Shown here one piece after another: positions 1-10,439 of a stretch of DNA of 64,000 nt (the stretch's first letter is position 1; every line of letters begins with the position of its first letter). The notes under the pieces are model-generated. The model did not search any database. It was not told where the DNA came from and saw only the letters and a list, made by a program, of their open reading frames with translations. The stretch is from Macropodus opercularis (lineage: Eukaryota > Chordata > Actinopteri > Anabantiformes > Osphronemidae): NCBI GenBank assembly GCA_030770545.1, contig CM061097.1, positions 20,044,501 through 20,108,500 of the forward strand, given 5' to 3'. A program made the position numbers and the translations under genes.

Positions 1-249
1 GGTTGGAAGGTTGGAAACATGCCTGATGAAGCTTCCCTGTGCTTGCAGCCAAGGGTCCAAGCTTAAAGTACAGGGATAATAAATCCAGCTTCTCAGTGTG
101 TATGACTTTGGGTAAAGGCTCTGTGCAGACGTCCTCACCTCGACTCACCACACCACCATCTGTTGCATCTGTTTTTGGTCATTCCAGATTATTAGTGTCT
201 CATACAACTCTTTGTAGATGATGTGATCCTCCAAGAAGTAATGTGTCCG

Positions 250-560
250 TTGTGGTATAGAAAGGTCAAAGGGCGAGCGGCAGGGCACAACCTTAGAGAT
301 AGGGTGAGGAGCTCGATCACTCGCAGAGCTGTTGCTTCTCCACATCGAGAGGAGTCCGCTGAGATGGCTCGGGCATCTGCTTTGGAGGTGTTCCAGGCAT
401 GTCCCACCGGCAAGAAGCCTATAGGAAGGTTTTTTATGTGGAGTTTGTTGGGTTTAGTTGTGTGAGGCCTTAAACCTTCCTTGTGTGTGTCTTGAGGTGC
501 TGTTGTGAACCGCTGAAATAAAACTGTGTTGAATTGAATTGAATTGAATTTGATGGCTTT
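250..560 (+). mobile_element. LINE 3' coding fragment joined to an L2-like LINE tail
   Basis: From 338 a frame reads LHIERSPLRWLG, and another frame at about 388-420 reads LEVFQACPTGKKP. Both match the conserved C-terminal region of a widespread teleost non-LTR retrotransposon, with a deletion and frameshift between them. From about 430 the sequence switches to TTGTTGGGTTTAGTTGTGTGAGG and ends in GAATT repeats at about 532-550, the tail seen in the L2-like LINE at 58-60 kb. The join is within about 20 bases. Confidence 0.65.
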
Positions 561-1139
561 ACAGTAGTTTACTGGAACGGATTTAGTTCGGACGGTGACG
601 TGTTCCACTGTTATGATGTTGTCGTGGTCCCAGAGATCTGCAGTTACATTGCTGCACTATTGCATTCCAGTGATATTACACATGGAAAGTGATGAAACAG
701 AGAGTTGTTCGAGACGTTTTTTTTCCTAAACCATTTTCCATCGTGCTTTCTCATCGGTGGCACTTCATAACCCTCCGAGAGGAAAACTAACGGATGGAAA
801 AAAGGAACCCAAGTATAGTACATTGTAACTGTTATAAATACTATCAAAGAATATTTTGTTTATTTACTTTTGTTCTATGTTCATGATCATTATCCATCTC
901 CAGTGTGAATCAGTTCTGTAGCATTTGGCTGAATGTCAACAGAGTAAAAAATCTATTTGTCTTCCATAAACAGGGTGTTCCACTGGTTGCTATACCTGCC
1001 CATGACACATCATGTGACTTTGGATCGTTTCCCTTTCCAGAATTTTCTCTTTCATTCGGGTACAAATCTGTGTTTGGGTCCAAATAATCATATTGGTCGC
1101 TGGTCGCCCTATTGCTCCTTCTCTGGTGGGTGTGTGTTG

Positions 1140-1225
1140 CGTAGAGCTGTCACGGTTCGATTCCTGCTCCCACCAGTCATGTGCTGAAGTGTCCTTTTGT
1201 GATTGGGTGAATGAGAAAGCAGTTC
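1140..1225 (+). mobile_element. SINE-like fragment with tRNA-type B box
   Basis: GGTTCGATTCC at about 1149 is a perfect RNA polymerase III B-box match. It is followed by GAAGTGTCCTT and GGGTGAATGAGAAA, a body shared with copies at 10.4, 27.7 and 54.8 kb. The head is poorly preserved. Confidence 0.5.
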
Positions 1226-1302
1226 TACAAATGCAGACCACGCGTATAGTCAGAGTCTCATGTTCTTAAGCCTTTAATAATACACTTATCTGCATTTTTC
1301 AG

Positions 1303-1454
1303 GTATGGGCCCGGTGCATATGAATGAGGTGGCCTGCTCTGGCTTTGAGAAGTCCATTACGGAGTGTCTCTTCAACAAAGATGCGCTTGGTTGCAGCCAC
1401 GAGGAGGATGCTGCTGTCAGATGCAATGTACCTGCTATGGGCTTTCAGGAGAGG
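1303..1454 (+). CDS. loxl2: loxl2 exon: second half of SRCR domain 3
   Basis: The acceptor is TTTTTCAG and the donor is AGG|GTTAGT. The exon begins with two bases that complete a codon from the previous exon and ends on a codon boundary. It encodes GPVHMNEVACSG, then cysteines in a typical SRCR spacing (CSHEEDAAVRC), and the linker PAMGFQER that leads to domain 4. The first half of SRCR3 was not found in the 1.3 kb upstream. Confidence 0.93.
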
Positions 1455-2358
1455 GTTAGTTTGAGCTTTGCTTCAAGCAGCACAGAGTGTGACTAGCATT
1501 CTTTCTGAAGTGTCTAGATACAAACACAGGACACACGTCATCTTATCCACCATCTGAAACTCTTATTAGTGATTATCACAGCTGACACCCACTCACAGCT
1601 ACTGTAAAGGCGATTTAGAGTTGCCAGTTAACTTAGATGCATGTTTTTGAACATCATATCAATATGATCTCAATGTAAACACTTAAATTCTATATCAATG
1701 ACACACTTTTGCCTGAGTTGAACACAAATAGTGACTTTTACTGCTGCCTGTCATTAACTGTTACTAATTTATATTGTGTTGTGTTTCCCAGTGGATGCGC
1801 TGCCGTCTTTATGTTGTTGTGCCATTTGTGCTTTTCATGCCCGTAGCTGCGTCTGAGTGGAGGTCGTAACCCCTACGAGGGCCGCGTAGAGGTGCTGGCA
1901 GAGAGAAACGGCTCCCTGGTGTGGGGAACGGTGTGCAGCGAGGGCTGGGGAATCATGGAGGCCATGGTGGTCTGCAGACAGCTGGGCCTGGGCTTCGCCA
2001 GCAATGCTTTCCAGGTATGAGTCATAGCAGTCAGGCAGTCAGTTAAAATGGAAAGGTTAACTTTTAAAGCTTTTTCCCTGCCTTTTGTTTTTTATAAAAT
2101 ATGATTTTAACTCTGAAATAACCTGTTGAAAGTGCAGCTATGTACAGCTAAGCCACTGTAGGTCTAGTTCAGAAGACTTTGAAACAAATATTGGACTCAG
2201 TTAAAGCAACTAATCACTAACAATATAATTAACTTAATCAAATGTTAATAGCGTTAACAGTGGAGAGCAAAAAACAAACACACAAACAAACTCCACATAA
2301 AGCAAGAGATGAAAAACTCCAGCAGGAAACCTCCAGCAGACCCAGGAGAGAAAAGAAC

Positions 2359-2394
<36 letters not shown>

Positions 2395-5300
2395 CAACAG
2401 ACACAGGCAGGATGGTTGGACCAGCAGCTGAACAGTTGTGCGTTTTAGTCATGTCGTGTACATCTACACAGTAAATGTGTTAATACGGGCAGTGACATGC
2501 TTCCATACAGAGGACATCTATCCTGTGGTTCTGCATGTACAATCTGCTGCTGCTACAGTTGCACCTATCTGTACATAAGCTCTGTTAACGGTTGACATCT
2601 GTAGGACATTAACACAAGAGACGGTTCTTTTTAACTAGGAGAAAGTGGGTTATAAACGGTTTAAAGTGCAGCCTGGTGATAATAGCAGTAGGCTGCATGC
2701 TAAGAGCCTTTGAAAGCGCACAGCAGTGGAATGAGGTGCTGAAAAGCAGCATTTGTGAACGACTGAAGGACGGCTTGAAGAAAAGTGACTGCGGGTTCTA
2801 ACATGTTGCTTATCACTTGAGAATCCCGTGTTAAAACATTCTGTTCAGTTTAGAACAATCACAGCGGAGTCGTCTCTTTGATAAGACGATGAGTGGAACT
2901 TTTAATGCCACATCATCAGTTACTCCACATCCACGACGCTACAGAGTGCGCCCTCTAGTGGTGGGTGTGGAGCCTTAACAACGCATGGCTTTACTGGGAC
3001 AACATCCACTGATGATTTGGCACCATTGCTGTGACGTATATAGAGAGAACGTGATGAAGCCAACACTGCTGCAGCAGCTTTTTACACTTCAAAATGTGTT
3101 TTTTGTTTTTACACTGTTGATTCTGACACGTTTTTTGAAAATGTTCCAGATGTAAAGTACAGGGTTATAGAAGCATATACTCATTTCTACATGAGTTGTA
3201 GTACTAATAATTAATCAGGGAACATAATATTAAAGAGAATCACAATGGCTGCCATTCTAATGTTCAGTGTGCTGTCTCCACAGGAGACGTGGTACTGGCC
3301 AGGCCAAGTGGGCGCAGACACTGTGGTGATGAGTGGCGTTCGCTGCTCAGGGACTGAGATGTCTCTGTCCCACTGCCTGCACCATGGAGCCCACCTGAGC
3401 TGCTCAAGAGGAGGCGGACGCAACGCCGCCGGAGTCTCCTGCTCTGAGAGTGAGACCAGAAAGTTGAAACCTCTAATTTGCTTTACATGTAATGGAAGCA
3501 TCACTTTGTGTTTCTAAGCATGTTTGTGTCTGTGTCTGCTTCTCTGTGGCCTCGTTCTTTTTGAACGGCCTTGTCCACAGCGGCTCCTGACCTGGTGTTG
3601 AACCCTCAGGTGGTGGAGCAGACCACCTACATGGAGGACAGGCCCATGTTCATGCTGCAGTGTGCGTATGAGGAGAACTGTCTGGCCTCCACCTCCAGCC
3701 AAGTGCCAGCGAATACCTACCGCCGTCTGCTGCGCTTCTCCTCCCAGATCCACAACAACGGCCAGGCTGACTTCAGGCCCAAAGCTAGCAGGGAGTCCTG
3801 GGTGTGGCATGACTGTCACAGGTCGGTTTGAGTTTAATGCTCGATTGTTTTATATGGGAGAGTTTGATACCGCTCCCATCTGTTTGCTGTAGATCTACAT
3901 TCAATTCAACTCAATTCAACTTTATTTATATAGCGCCAATTCACAGCATCAGTTATCTCAAGGCACTTTACAAGTAAGGTTTTAAGACCTTAACACTAAA
4001 ACGTTTTGAACTTAAGTCTGCAACTGTAATAAAAAAACATAAACGTTGGCTGAAACTATACAAAAAAGCAAAATCACCTGCCACTCCCTTAATGTGCAAA
4101 CATGGTAATCTTTCCTGAATAATGATTTTTATTTTACATTTATTCATTCAATACATTCAATACTACATCAATAATCAATGAGCATAGAATCGTTTGTAAA
4201 TCAGAATCAGAAAAACAGAATCGGAATAAGTAGAAATAAGAAATGTAGTAATTGGCAGTTTGCAGTATAACAGCAGACGTTCGATACGTGGTTAGGTTTA
4301 TAAAGAAGCACTTCTACCTTGATAGTAGTCTTTGCTCTCCATCTTACTGGATCCTCTTACTGGAGCCTTATAAAATGCCAGATGATTGACTTAGGTTTAC
4401 TACATACAGCTCAAATTGTAGGAAAAGTAGGAAAACAACCAGTTTCTCTTCTAGTTTTCTCTTCTTTACATTCTGCTGCCCTTTAGTTGACTGTGTTGTG
4501 TAATATAAAGCTTCCTGTGTTGGCTGGCAGAAAGCTTCTCAGTCACAGCTGTGGAGGAATTCATATTAAATCTAAGTTCCACAGGCTTTTAAGGCTCATG
4601 TTTTAGCAATACTAGCAAACTACAGATGATATATGAACCATTTGAACAAACAAATTACTCAAATTTCAAACTTGTTTAAGGCAGAAAATCTTGGATGTCT
4701 CATAACGTCATTCAACTAAATACAGATAAGGTTCAGAAGGGATTATATTTGGGCCCAAAAATGTCAGAGATACATTATTGAATCAAATCAGTTAAGAAAT
4801 CTCTAGAAGCACCTACTTCCACCTTGATATACTTATCTTATCTTAATATTGTTAAATTAGCAGCATGCTTTCTCAGAGTGATGTTGTAAAATGAATCCAT
4901 GCATTAGTACCTAGGCTGGACGACCGTAACCTCTTGCTCATAGTTTGTCCCAATAAGACAGAGTCTGACTGTGCTGTGCTGTTGCTGCTTTTTTCATTCG
5001 GTCGAGGCAGATGACCACTCTCCTGGAGAGTTTTTCCTCTCCATCGTTGCTATTGAAATTAAAGTTCTACTTAAAATATGTTTATTTTTTATTAAAACGC
5101 TTGCTGAAGTGGGATTTGTTGGGTTTTCTATATACTATACTTTGTGCGTTAGGTTAAGTGCCTCAAGGTGGGTTTTGTTGTGAATCTGAATTAAACTGAC
5201 AGCAGCGCTGCCATGAGTGTGTGTGAAGCAGTGTCAAAGCACTTTGAGTTAGACTTAATCCCAAATAGTAAATCAAATTGTCCAAACGTGCAACATTAGC

Positions 5301-7264
5301 TGAACGACTGTGTCTGTGTGCGCAGGCATTATCACAGCATGGAGGTCTTCACGCTGTACGACCTGTTCAGCCTCAACGGAACCAAAGTGGCAGAAGGACA
5401 CAAAGCAAGTTTTTGCCTGGAGGACTCAGAGTGTGATGAAGGTAAGAAACACAGATTGTATATGTGGTTAATGTTCCAAACTAGGTCAAACTAACTCTGC
5501 CATTCACAGCTAAATAGTGGCCAGACAAGAAATGATTGTAAAAGATGGTGGGAGCAGACAACACAGTGAACCAATGTACTAATGTTAACGGAATAGATAA
5601 ACGTTCAGACGTTCAGACAGACAGAGTAGCAAATGAACGAGGAAATGAAATGAAGTGAAAGTGTTGGCGAAGTCCTGGAATAATGCAGTTCACAGGCAAC
5701 AAACAGGAAATGATGTGAAGTGACAGGTGTTGGACAACTTAAACTTAAACGTGCAGCAGGCTTTTGTTTAACAGAGGCTTGAATTATGTGTAATGTGAAT
5801 GAGCCACATACAGAGACAAGCTGTGGATGTTCTGTCTCAAGCGACTATGACGATAGATGCAGTTTTAATATATAGAACCGTTATTAAAAACTCACAAAGC
5901 CAGTAAGTAAAGCATTTTATTAGAATTCGATCTACGCAGTCATGGTCGTAGGGTCATGTGGTGACACCTTGAGCAGCCATGGTGTGTTGATGTCAGCAGG
6001 CTTTTAATAAGCAGCAGTTTAGTCATTCGTTCACAACCCTAACGGCGTAGACGTTTATAGCTGAAGTGAATAAAAGTCATGAAAAGTGAAAGAAACGTGA
6101 AAGCTCTGTATTGTGCACTAATTTTCATTTTCTGTTGCAGGTATTGAAAAAAGATACGAATGTGAGAACTTCGGAGACCAGGGCATCACCGTGGGCTGCT
6201 GGGACACCTACAGGCATGACATCGACTGCCAGTGGGTCGACATAAGTGACGTGAAACCTGGAGATTACATTTTCCAGGTTACGTTTCCGGTTTTAACTGA
6301 ATTAAGAGCGAACCGACGCCTTCATCACCCGCAGCTCATCAAAGTCCTCTCTCTTACAGATCGTAATTAATCCAAACTATGAGGTGCCAGAGTCAGACTA
6401 CACCAATAACATAGTGAAATGCAGGTGTCGATATGATGGCCACCGCGTGTGGATGTACGGCTGCCATAATGGTAAGAACCTAAACCAACGTCAAGGAATA
6501 TCTGCAACATTTGTCCTTCCAAGGCTGATGATCGTTGGCGTGAAGCTCGTGCTGCTGTTAAACGTCAGGTAGCACGTGGAGCATTCTGAGGCTTCACGTC
6601 GGCTTCATTCCACGACAGCTTGTTTTGTTCCGTGGCCTGTTGGTACATCTTCTTTTTTTCCATGTGGAAAAAGCAAACAATGCTTTAAAGTTCGAAGCAC
6701 ACATGAAAAAAGTAAAAGCTCATATTAGCACATCCCTCTAGTGTCAGAAGCTTCCAGCCTCTTTAATCTGAGGCAAGGCTTCATTTTCAGGCGGACGTCT
6801 TTTAAAATGAAGCGTTTTTTTGCTCTTTTATTTTGTTGTAGTAGCTTTTAAATTTAAAGCACGTTTTTATTTTTGGAATAAGTTCATAAATTTATGATAC
6901 TGTTTCTGTATGCACAGTACGGGCCGCTGTAGTTTTCTGGAAGCAATAACGAGCAGACAGCAAGAATTGTAGCATTTGTTTGCCGCTATGACTAAGTCCC
7001 TCAACAAGCATAGAACAGTAAAATGATGCACTAGTGCCTCCGTCTGTTTGGGCACCGATATAACAGCTTGTGTGCAAAGCTGGTGATGTCAGCTCTTTAC
7101 AGGCCTTTAGAGGAAGAGAAGCACAACTTTCCTTGGAGGGGAAATGAGGACGCAGTGCAGGTTGTAACTTCGTCTGCCTGTTTTGCTCTGCAGATGGCTC
7201 CCTAAGCATTGAAACAGAGCAGACATTCCCAGGCCTTCTCAACAACCAGGTGACCCACAGGTAA
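1303..7264 (+). CDS. loxl2: Lysyl oxidase-like 2 (LOXL2), 3' half of gene, 8 exons
   Basis: This gene makes a secreted copper-dependent amine oxidase that oxidises peptidyl lysine in collagen and elastin to allysine for crosslinking; LOXL2 also has reported intracellular roles. The visible exons are 1303-1454, 1847-2014, 3284-3449, 3581-3821, 5326-5441, 6141-6277, 6360-6471 and 7194-7264. All junctions are GT-AG and phases join to one 386-residue frame. Counting from Met codon 1305, residues 1-50 end SRCR domain 3, 51-160 are SRCR domain 4, and about 163-386 are the lysyl oxidase domain. Copper ligands His241, His243 and His245 lie in WHDCHRHYH, and the quinone cofactor pair is Lys268 (EGHKASF) and Tyr304 (CWDTY). 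Their 36-residue spacing is that of human LOXL2 as I recall it. NPYEGRVEVL, EDRPMFMLQC and the C-terminal GLLNNQ favour LOXL2 over LOXL3 or LOXL4. The a/b co-orthologue was not resolved. Upstream exons are outside the window. Confidence 0.95.
1565..1665 (-). repeat. Teleost interspersed repeat fragment (shared with 50.4, 60.7 and 62.9 kb)
   Basis: CACCCACTCACAGCTACTG, GCGATTTAGAGTTGCCAGTTAAC and GCATGTTTTTGAAC fit the reverse strand of a common fish repeat whose other pieces appear later in the window. It lies in a loxl2 intron. The assignment rests on recalled consensus. Confidence 0.4.
1847..2014 (+). CDS. loxl2: loxl2 exon: first half of SRCR domain 4
   Basis: The exon has 56 codons in phase 0 on both sides, with acceptor CCGTAG and donor CAG|GTATGA. 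It starts LRLSGGRNPYEG and contains the SRCR core WGTVC and EAMVVCRQLGLG. The NGS sequon in AERNGSLVWG matches a glycosylated asparagine known in human LOXL2 (family knowledge). Confidence 0.95.
2285..2445 (-). mobile_element. L2-like LINE tail fragment with AAC microsatellite
   Basis: GAAACCTCCAGCAGACCCAG and CAGGCAGGATGGTTGGACCA occur in the same order in the longer copy at 58.2-58.35 kb. Between them is an expanded AAC run at about 2361-2393. It lies in the loxl2 intron between the two SRCR4 exons. Confidence 0.75.
2948..2961 (-). promoter_or_regulatory. Predicted CTCF binding site
   Basis: GCGCCCTCTAGTGG is the reverse complement of CCACTAGAGGGCGC, which fits the vertebrate CTCF core CCASYAGRKGGCRS at every position. 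It is in a loxl2 intron in unique-looking sequence. Occupancy cannot be read from sequence. Confidence 0.5.
3284..3449 (+). CDS. loxl2: loxl2 exon: second half of SRCR domain 4
   Basis: The acceptor is CTCCACAG and the donor is GAGA|GTGAGA; the exon ends after one base of a Thr codon. It encodes ETWYWPG, VVMSGVRCSGTEMSLSHC and GVSCSE, closing the fourth SRCR domain. The preceding intron carries a LINE tail with an AAC repeat and a predicted CTCF site. Confidence 0.95.
3581..3821 (+). CDS. loxl2: loxl2 exon: start of lysyl oxidase domain and copper-site entry
   Basis: The acceptor is TCCACAG and the donor is CACAG|GTCGGT. It encodes APDLVLN, TTYMEDRPMFMLQCAYEENC, RRLLRFSSQIHN and DFRPK, then WVWHDCH, the first part of the copper-binding histidine cluster. 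The Arg codon is split (AG|G) with the next exon. Confidence 0.95.
3897..3998 (-). mobile_element. L2-like LINE 3' tail
   Basis: The run of TTCAA units followed by TTTATTTATATAGCGCC and GTTATCTCAAGGCACTTTAC is the reverse complement of the 3' end of the L2-like LINE at 58-60 kb. Only about 100 bases remain, a typical 5'-truncated insertion in the intron after the fourth visible loxl2 exon. Confidence 0.8.
4905..5200 (+). mobile_element. Old L2-like LINE tail
   Basis: GAGAGTTTTTCCTCTCCATCGTTGC, GGGATTTGTTGGGTTTTC, AAGTGCCTCAAGG and TTGTGAATCTGAATTAAACTG follow the same order as the tail at 60.4-60.6 kb but are more diverged. It is in the same loxl2 intron as the copy at 3.9 kb and in the opposite orientation. 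Confidence 0.65.
5326..5441 (+). CDS. loxl2: loxl2 exon: copper ligands and cofactor lysine
   Basis: The acceptor is GCGCAG and the donor is GAAG|GTAAGA. It begins HYHSMEVF, supplying two copper ligands, and continues LNGTKVAEGHKASFCLED. The AAA at 5402-5404 encodes the lysine that forms lysyl tyrosylquinone. The NGT is another conserved sequon. Confidence 0.95.
5442..6140 (+). other. loxl2 intron, nothing recognised
   Basis: This 699-base intron separates the cofactor lysine and tyrosine exons. It is AT-rich and I see no repeat, RNA gene or ORF of interest. Confidence 0.7.
6141..6277 (+). CDS. loxl2: loxl2 exon: cofactor tyrosine
   Basis: The acceptor is TGTTGCAG and the donor is CAG|GTTACG. 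It encodes RYECENFGDQGI and CWDTYRHDIDCQWVDI. The TAC at 6209-6211 encodes the tyrosine partner of the lysyl tyrosylquinone cofactor. The exon ends on a codon boundary at GDYIFQ. Confidence 0.95.
6360..6471 (+). CDS. loxl2: loxl2 exon: distal lysyl oxidase domain
   Basis: The upstream intron is only 82 bases, with acceptor CTTACAG; the donor is AATG|GTAAGA. It encodes IVINPNYEVPESDYTNNIVKC and RYDGHRVWMYGCHN, both typical of the C-terminal part of LOX domains. Confidence 0.94.
6472..7193 (+). other. Last loxl2 intron, nothing recognised
   Basis: This 722-base intron precedes the terminal exon. ORFs on its reverse strand run into the exon antisense and have no family resemblance. Confidence 0.65.
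7194..7264 (+). CDS. loxl2: loxl2 terminal coding exon
   Basis: The acceptor is GCTCTGCAG and the stop is TAA at 7262-7264. It encodes 22 residues plus the split Asp codon and ends FPGLLNNQVTHR. LNNQ near the C-terminus is a LOXL2 trait, where LOXL3 and LOXL4 end differently. Confidence 0.92.
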
Positions 7265-8502
7265 AGCCAAAGCACTGGAGAGGAGCCAGCTGGCCACCAG
7301 CCACTCTTCATCCTCATCAGTGGGGCTACTCCTTCATCCAGCCCTTGCCTGGTCAAGCCATCTTTTCATGTTCCCTTCAACCACGTGGCAGCAGCTTTCT
7401 CTGCCCCCCACCCCCCATTTTTTAAATGTTCTAAGTAGGTGCCAAACAGCGGCAGCTACAGCCTTTAACTTCAACAAAATGGCAACGCTCCCTGCATTAT
7501 CTAGTTTTTAGGAATGAATGATGAATGAACAAACCTGCGGGGATGTGAAAGGTACTTAATCCAAGACGCTGCACTGGGTGGCATCGTCTCGAACGAGCCT
7601 CCTTTGCACCAGCACCTTAACAGAGGCCCATGGCAGTGTTTTCTATTCCAAGCTCACGCTGGAGAGGTGAGAGGAATCACTGATAAGCAGTGGCCTGCGT
7701 TTCCTCTGTTGGAGTTTTCACAGTGCCTCTTACACGGGTTAAGCTACACAACAAGTCTTTCATTTACCTGTCAGGTATCTATGATGAATGCTCACTGAGG
7801 AGTTCGGGCAAATTGAGTCCAGGAAACATCGCGTTCATCAACGGTTTTAATAATCTGGCTGAAACATTACACACAACAGTCTAAAGCCTCCTTTTAACAG
7901 TCAGATGTGCTGACGTGCTTTGCAAAATGCAGGGGTAAGTGTGAAGGTCAACTATGTTTAGGGGCAAGTAACATATTTTATTTGTAGCCTTTTGTAGCGT
8001 TTTCTTTTCCATAATTTTAAATAGCATCCAATATTCAGACTTTCTCAGTCCATACACTCTGGGGCAGGGCTGGCCATCGTCCTGCTGCTGAATGCCTGTG
8101 TGATATTTTCTTTCCTCTCTCTGGGACGTGGTAACATTTAGTTTTCCATGCTAGTCCAGGGCCATGTGTATTTCACCCATCTTGTTGTAGCTGACATCCA
8201 TTGTCTTAGCTTTTCATCCTGCGGCTGTGATTTCGAAGTGTGATCTTAAAAGCTCACTGACACTCTCTGTTCCCGTCTGATCCATTACAGTGTTTAAAGA
8301 CACAAAAGGTCAACTAGTTGTTATTTTTATCCGTTTATGACCATTTGATGCTAAACACGTGCCATTACCTTTTCTTGCTTGTGCGTCTGTTCTTAAAAAG
8401 GCGTCTCAGTGCTACAGCCTGCACTAACAGAACAGAAGCAGCGGTTCTCCATGTTTAGACAGCCAAACATGCAAATATCCCATGTTCTGTATTTAAATTT
8501 GG

Positions 8503-8537
8503 AAAAAACAACACAGTAATCTACTGTGTTGTTTTTT
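8503..8537. repeat. Short perfect inverted repeat in loxl2 3' UTR
   Basis: AAAAAACAACACAGTA pairs with TACTGTGTTGTTTTTT across a 3-base loop at 8519-8521, giving a 16-bp stem. The ends are A/T runs, so much of the stem is low complexity. Confidence 0.7.
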
Positions 8538-8695
8538 TAAAGACTATTTGCTTAATATTTGTGAACCCTTTTTTATTGTACTTGTTATAATTGTGCTGTT
8601 AAGCTGTCCCTCTGTTTTTTGAGGGTACAGTACATGTGTACTAACAGTATACTTGAACTGAGCGAAAGACACAATCTGCTTTGTGTGTTCACTAT

Positions 8696-8701
8696 AATAA
8701 A
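8696..8701 (+). terminator. Candidate loxl2 polyadenylation signal
   Basis: A canonical AATAAA lies 1.4 kb after the stop and is followed by T- and GT-rich sequence (GTTTTATTATATGTGTTGG) about 30 bases on. Other AT-rich candidates exist, so this is a best guess. Confidence 0.45.
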
Positions 8702-9174
8702 AGTCTGCCTTATGGAGCTGTTCAGCAGTCGTTTTATTATATGTGTTGGTTTGGTTTTTGTAACATTCAGAAAGTGAATCTTTTTCAGTAATACCTTAGA
8801 TATTTGATTGAATTACAGACTGTGTGTGTGGGGAAGAAGTTTTTAAAAGCAGTGACTTCAGCTCAGTCCTTTCTTTTTTATTTTTTCCATGTTTACCTAA
8901 GATCTTCTCATCTTTACATGGCAGGAGATATGGTTTTTAATTTTAATATTTACATCAGATACATTCATTGTCTTTAGTTTTATTTTGTCTTTCCTTTAGC
9001 AGGGTTAAGCTTCCATTTTATTCCAGTATTTACATCTAGTGACTGTCTGTACCGACATAATTAATATTCTCACGATTATATTTATGGTCATTTGTTTTTG
9101 TTATACCTGCCATATACTTTGATTAATACTACTACCACTACCATTTATTTCTATAATTCATTTGCAGCTCATCT

Positions 9175-9470
9175 ACATTCTTGGGTCTGGTGTCCTTTTC
9201 CTTTTGACAATAGCCCATAGGTTGTGTATCTGATTTAGGTCAAGCGCAGTGATTCCATGCTCATTAAAGCAGGTATTGTACTGGTATTACTGGCTGTGTG
9301 GGCAGGGGCCAAGTCAGCGTCTCTGTGAAGCTTGTCAGCAGAGTGAAGCAGCTCTAGAGTTTCCTGGTAGACAGCTTCCCTGACTGGACCAACAGCAGCA
9401 TGACGTGGCTCCCAAATCATCTCTGACTGTAGAAACTTCACACTGCACCTCAAGCAGCTTGGATCTCTCT
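9175..9470 (-). pseudogene. Tc1/mariner transposase fragment, decayed
   Basis: The reverse strand reads YQETLELLHSADKL, then DADLAPAHTA, matching the Tc1-family block before the second catalytic aspartate. The further reverse-strand part (plus TTGACAATAGCCCATAGGTTG) corresponds to the region normally encoding SPDLNPIENLWG, now broken. Residues normally between DAD and LAPAHTA appear deleted. No terminal inverted repeats were found. It is surely inactive. Confidence 0.75.
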
Positions 9471-10439
9471 GATAAAAGATGCTCCTAATCTTATCAGTAT
9501 TCCTATGGGATGGGATAAAACTTGAAACTGTTGTGTGTCAATGTAAATGGATGCAGCCTGAAACTTCAATATAGCACAATATACTGTATTCAGCATATAT
9601 TGAGATGCACAGCTTTACTTCGAATGTTCATGTTCAAACACAGTGTATAAAACTCAGTTAATGATCTGTAGCTAAATATGTGTTTGTTGTGTTTTGTGGC
9701 AAATATGAGATCTAGTTTAGATTAGTGTCATATTAGCAGCTGTGAGAACAAAGAAAACCCAAAGTCCCCTGAATCGGGCTAAAGGAGTCAGGATTCGGTG
9801 AACACCCAGACACTTGGTCCTCCACACAGCTCAGTGAGGGGGAGACCTTTGCTGTCTGCTAAACACCCCGGGTTTTTGATGTGGTTGGTCTGGTCATGAT
9901 CTGATCAGCCATTATACACAGTATAATGTATGTTGCCCAGTTTGTTCGTTTGTCTTTGTGAGTCAGTCTATTCAGTTGAACTTATACAGTATTTCTTAGT
10001 TAACTGTGTATAAATTTGCTTGTTGACCTGTTGAAAAACGTTCCTTTGTAATTTGTTTCTGATTGTTCTGCATAAAGTTGTGTCTTTCTTTCCACCTGAG
10101 TTCCTGTTTCCCGCCTGCTTCCTCCCTCACCTGACAGCTCACATTAACACAAGCCCAGAAAGTAGCAGAATGGATGGATGACAGGTTTTGAATGGACTCA
10201 ACAAAGAGCCACGTTTGCTCCGTGTTTTATTGTCTGTAACATGCGACTACACTGATGAATAGGCTCAGTATTATTCGTTTCTACTTACATTGATTGGTGT
10301 CAGTGATGACCTGCTGCTTGACAAGTCCCAGATGTCTGGATCTGGAAGGCCCTGCTCTACATCCTATACATACCTAGTGCTGCTCAGGTTCTGCTGCCTT
10401 CCTGCCTTCCTAGTTCTCAAAACTGACTTGGTATCATCG

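Larger units (their letters stand above)
1..1302 (+). other. Intronic DNA upstream of the first visible loxl2 exon
   Basis: No SRCR-coding exon was recognised here although the first half of SRCR3 must precede 1303. It holds a chimeric LINE fragment (about 250-560) and a SINE-like piece (about 1140-1225). The rest has no recognised content. Confidence 0.6.
7265..8720 (+). other. loxl2: Probable loxl2 3' untranslated region
   Basis: The stretch after the stop has no supported ORF. The best polyadenylation signal is AATAAA at 8696-8701, giving a UTR of about 1.4 kb. It contains a short perfect hairpin at 8503-8537. The true end needs transcript data. Confidence 0.5.

Noticed and set aside
2234..2452. 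Poly-leucine ORF and its poly-threonine mirror
   Set aside because: Both are translations of the AAC/GTT microsatellite in a LINE tail.
6892..7356. 154-codon ORF antisense to the last loxl2 exon
   Set aside because: It spans an intron and a conserved sense exon and has no domain-like features.
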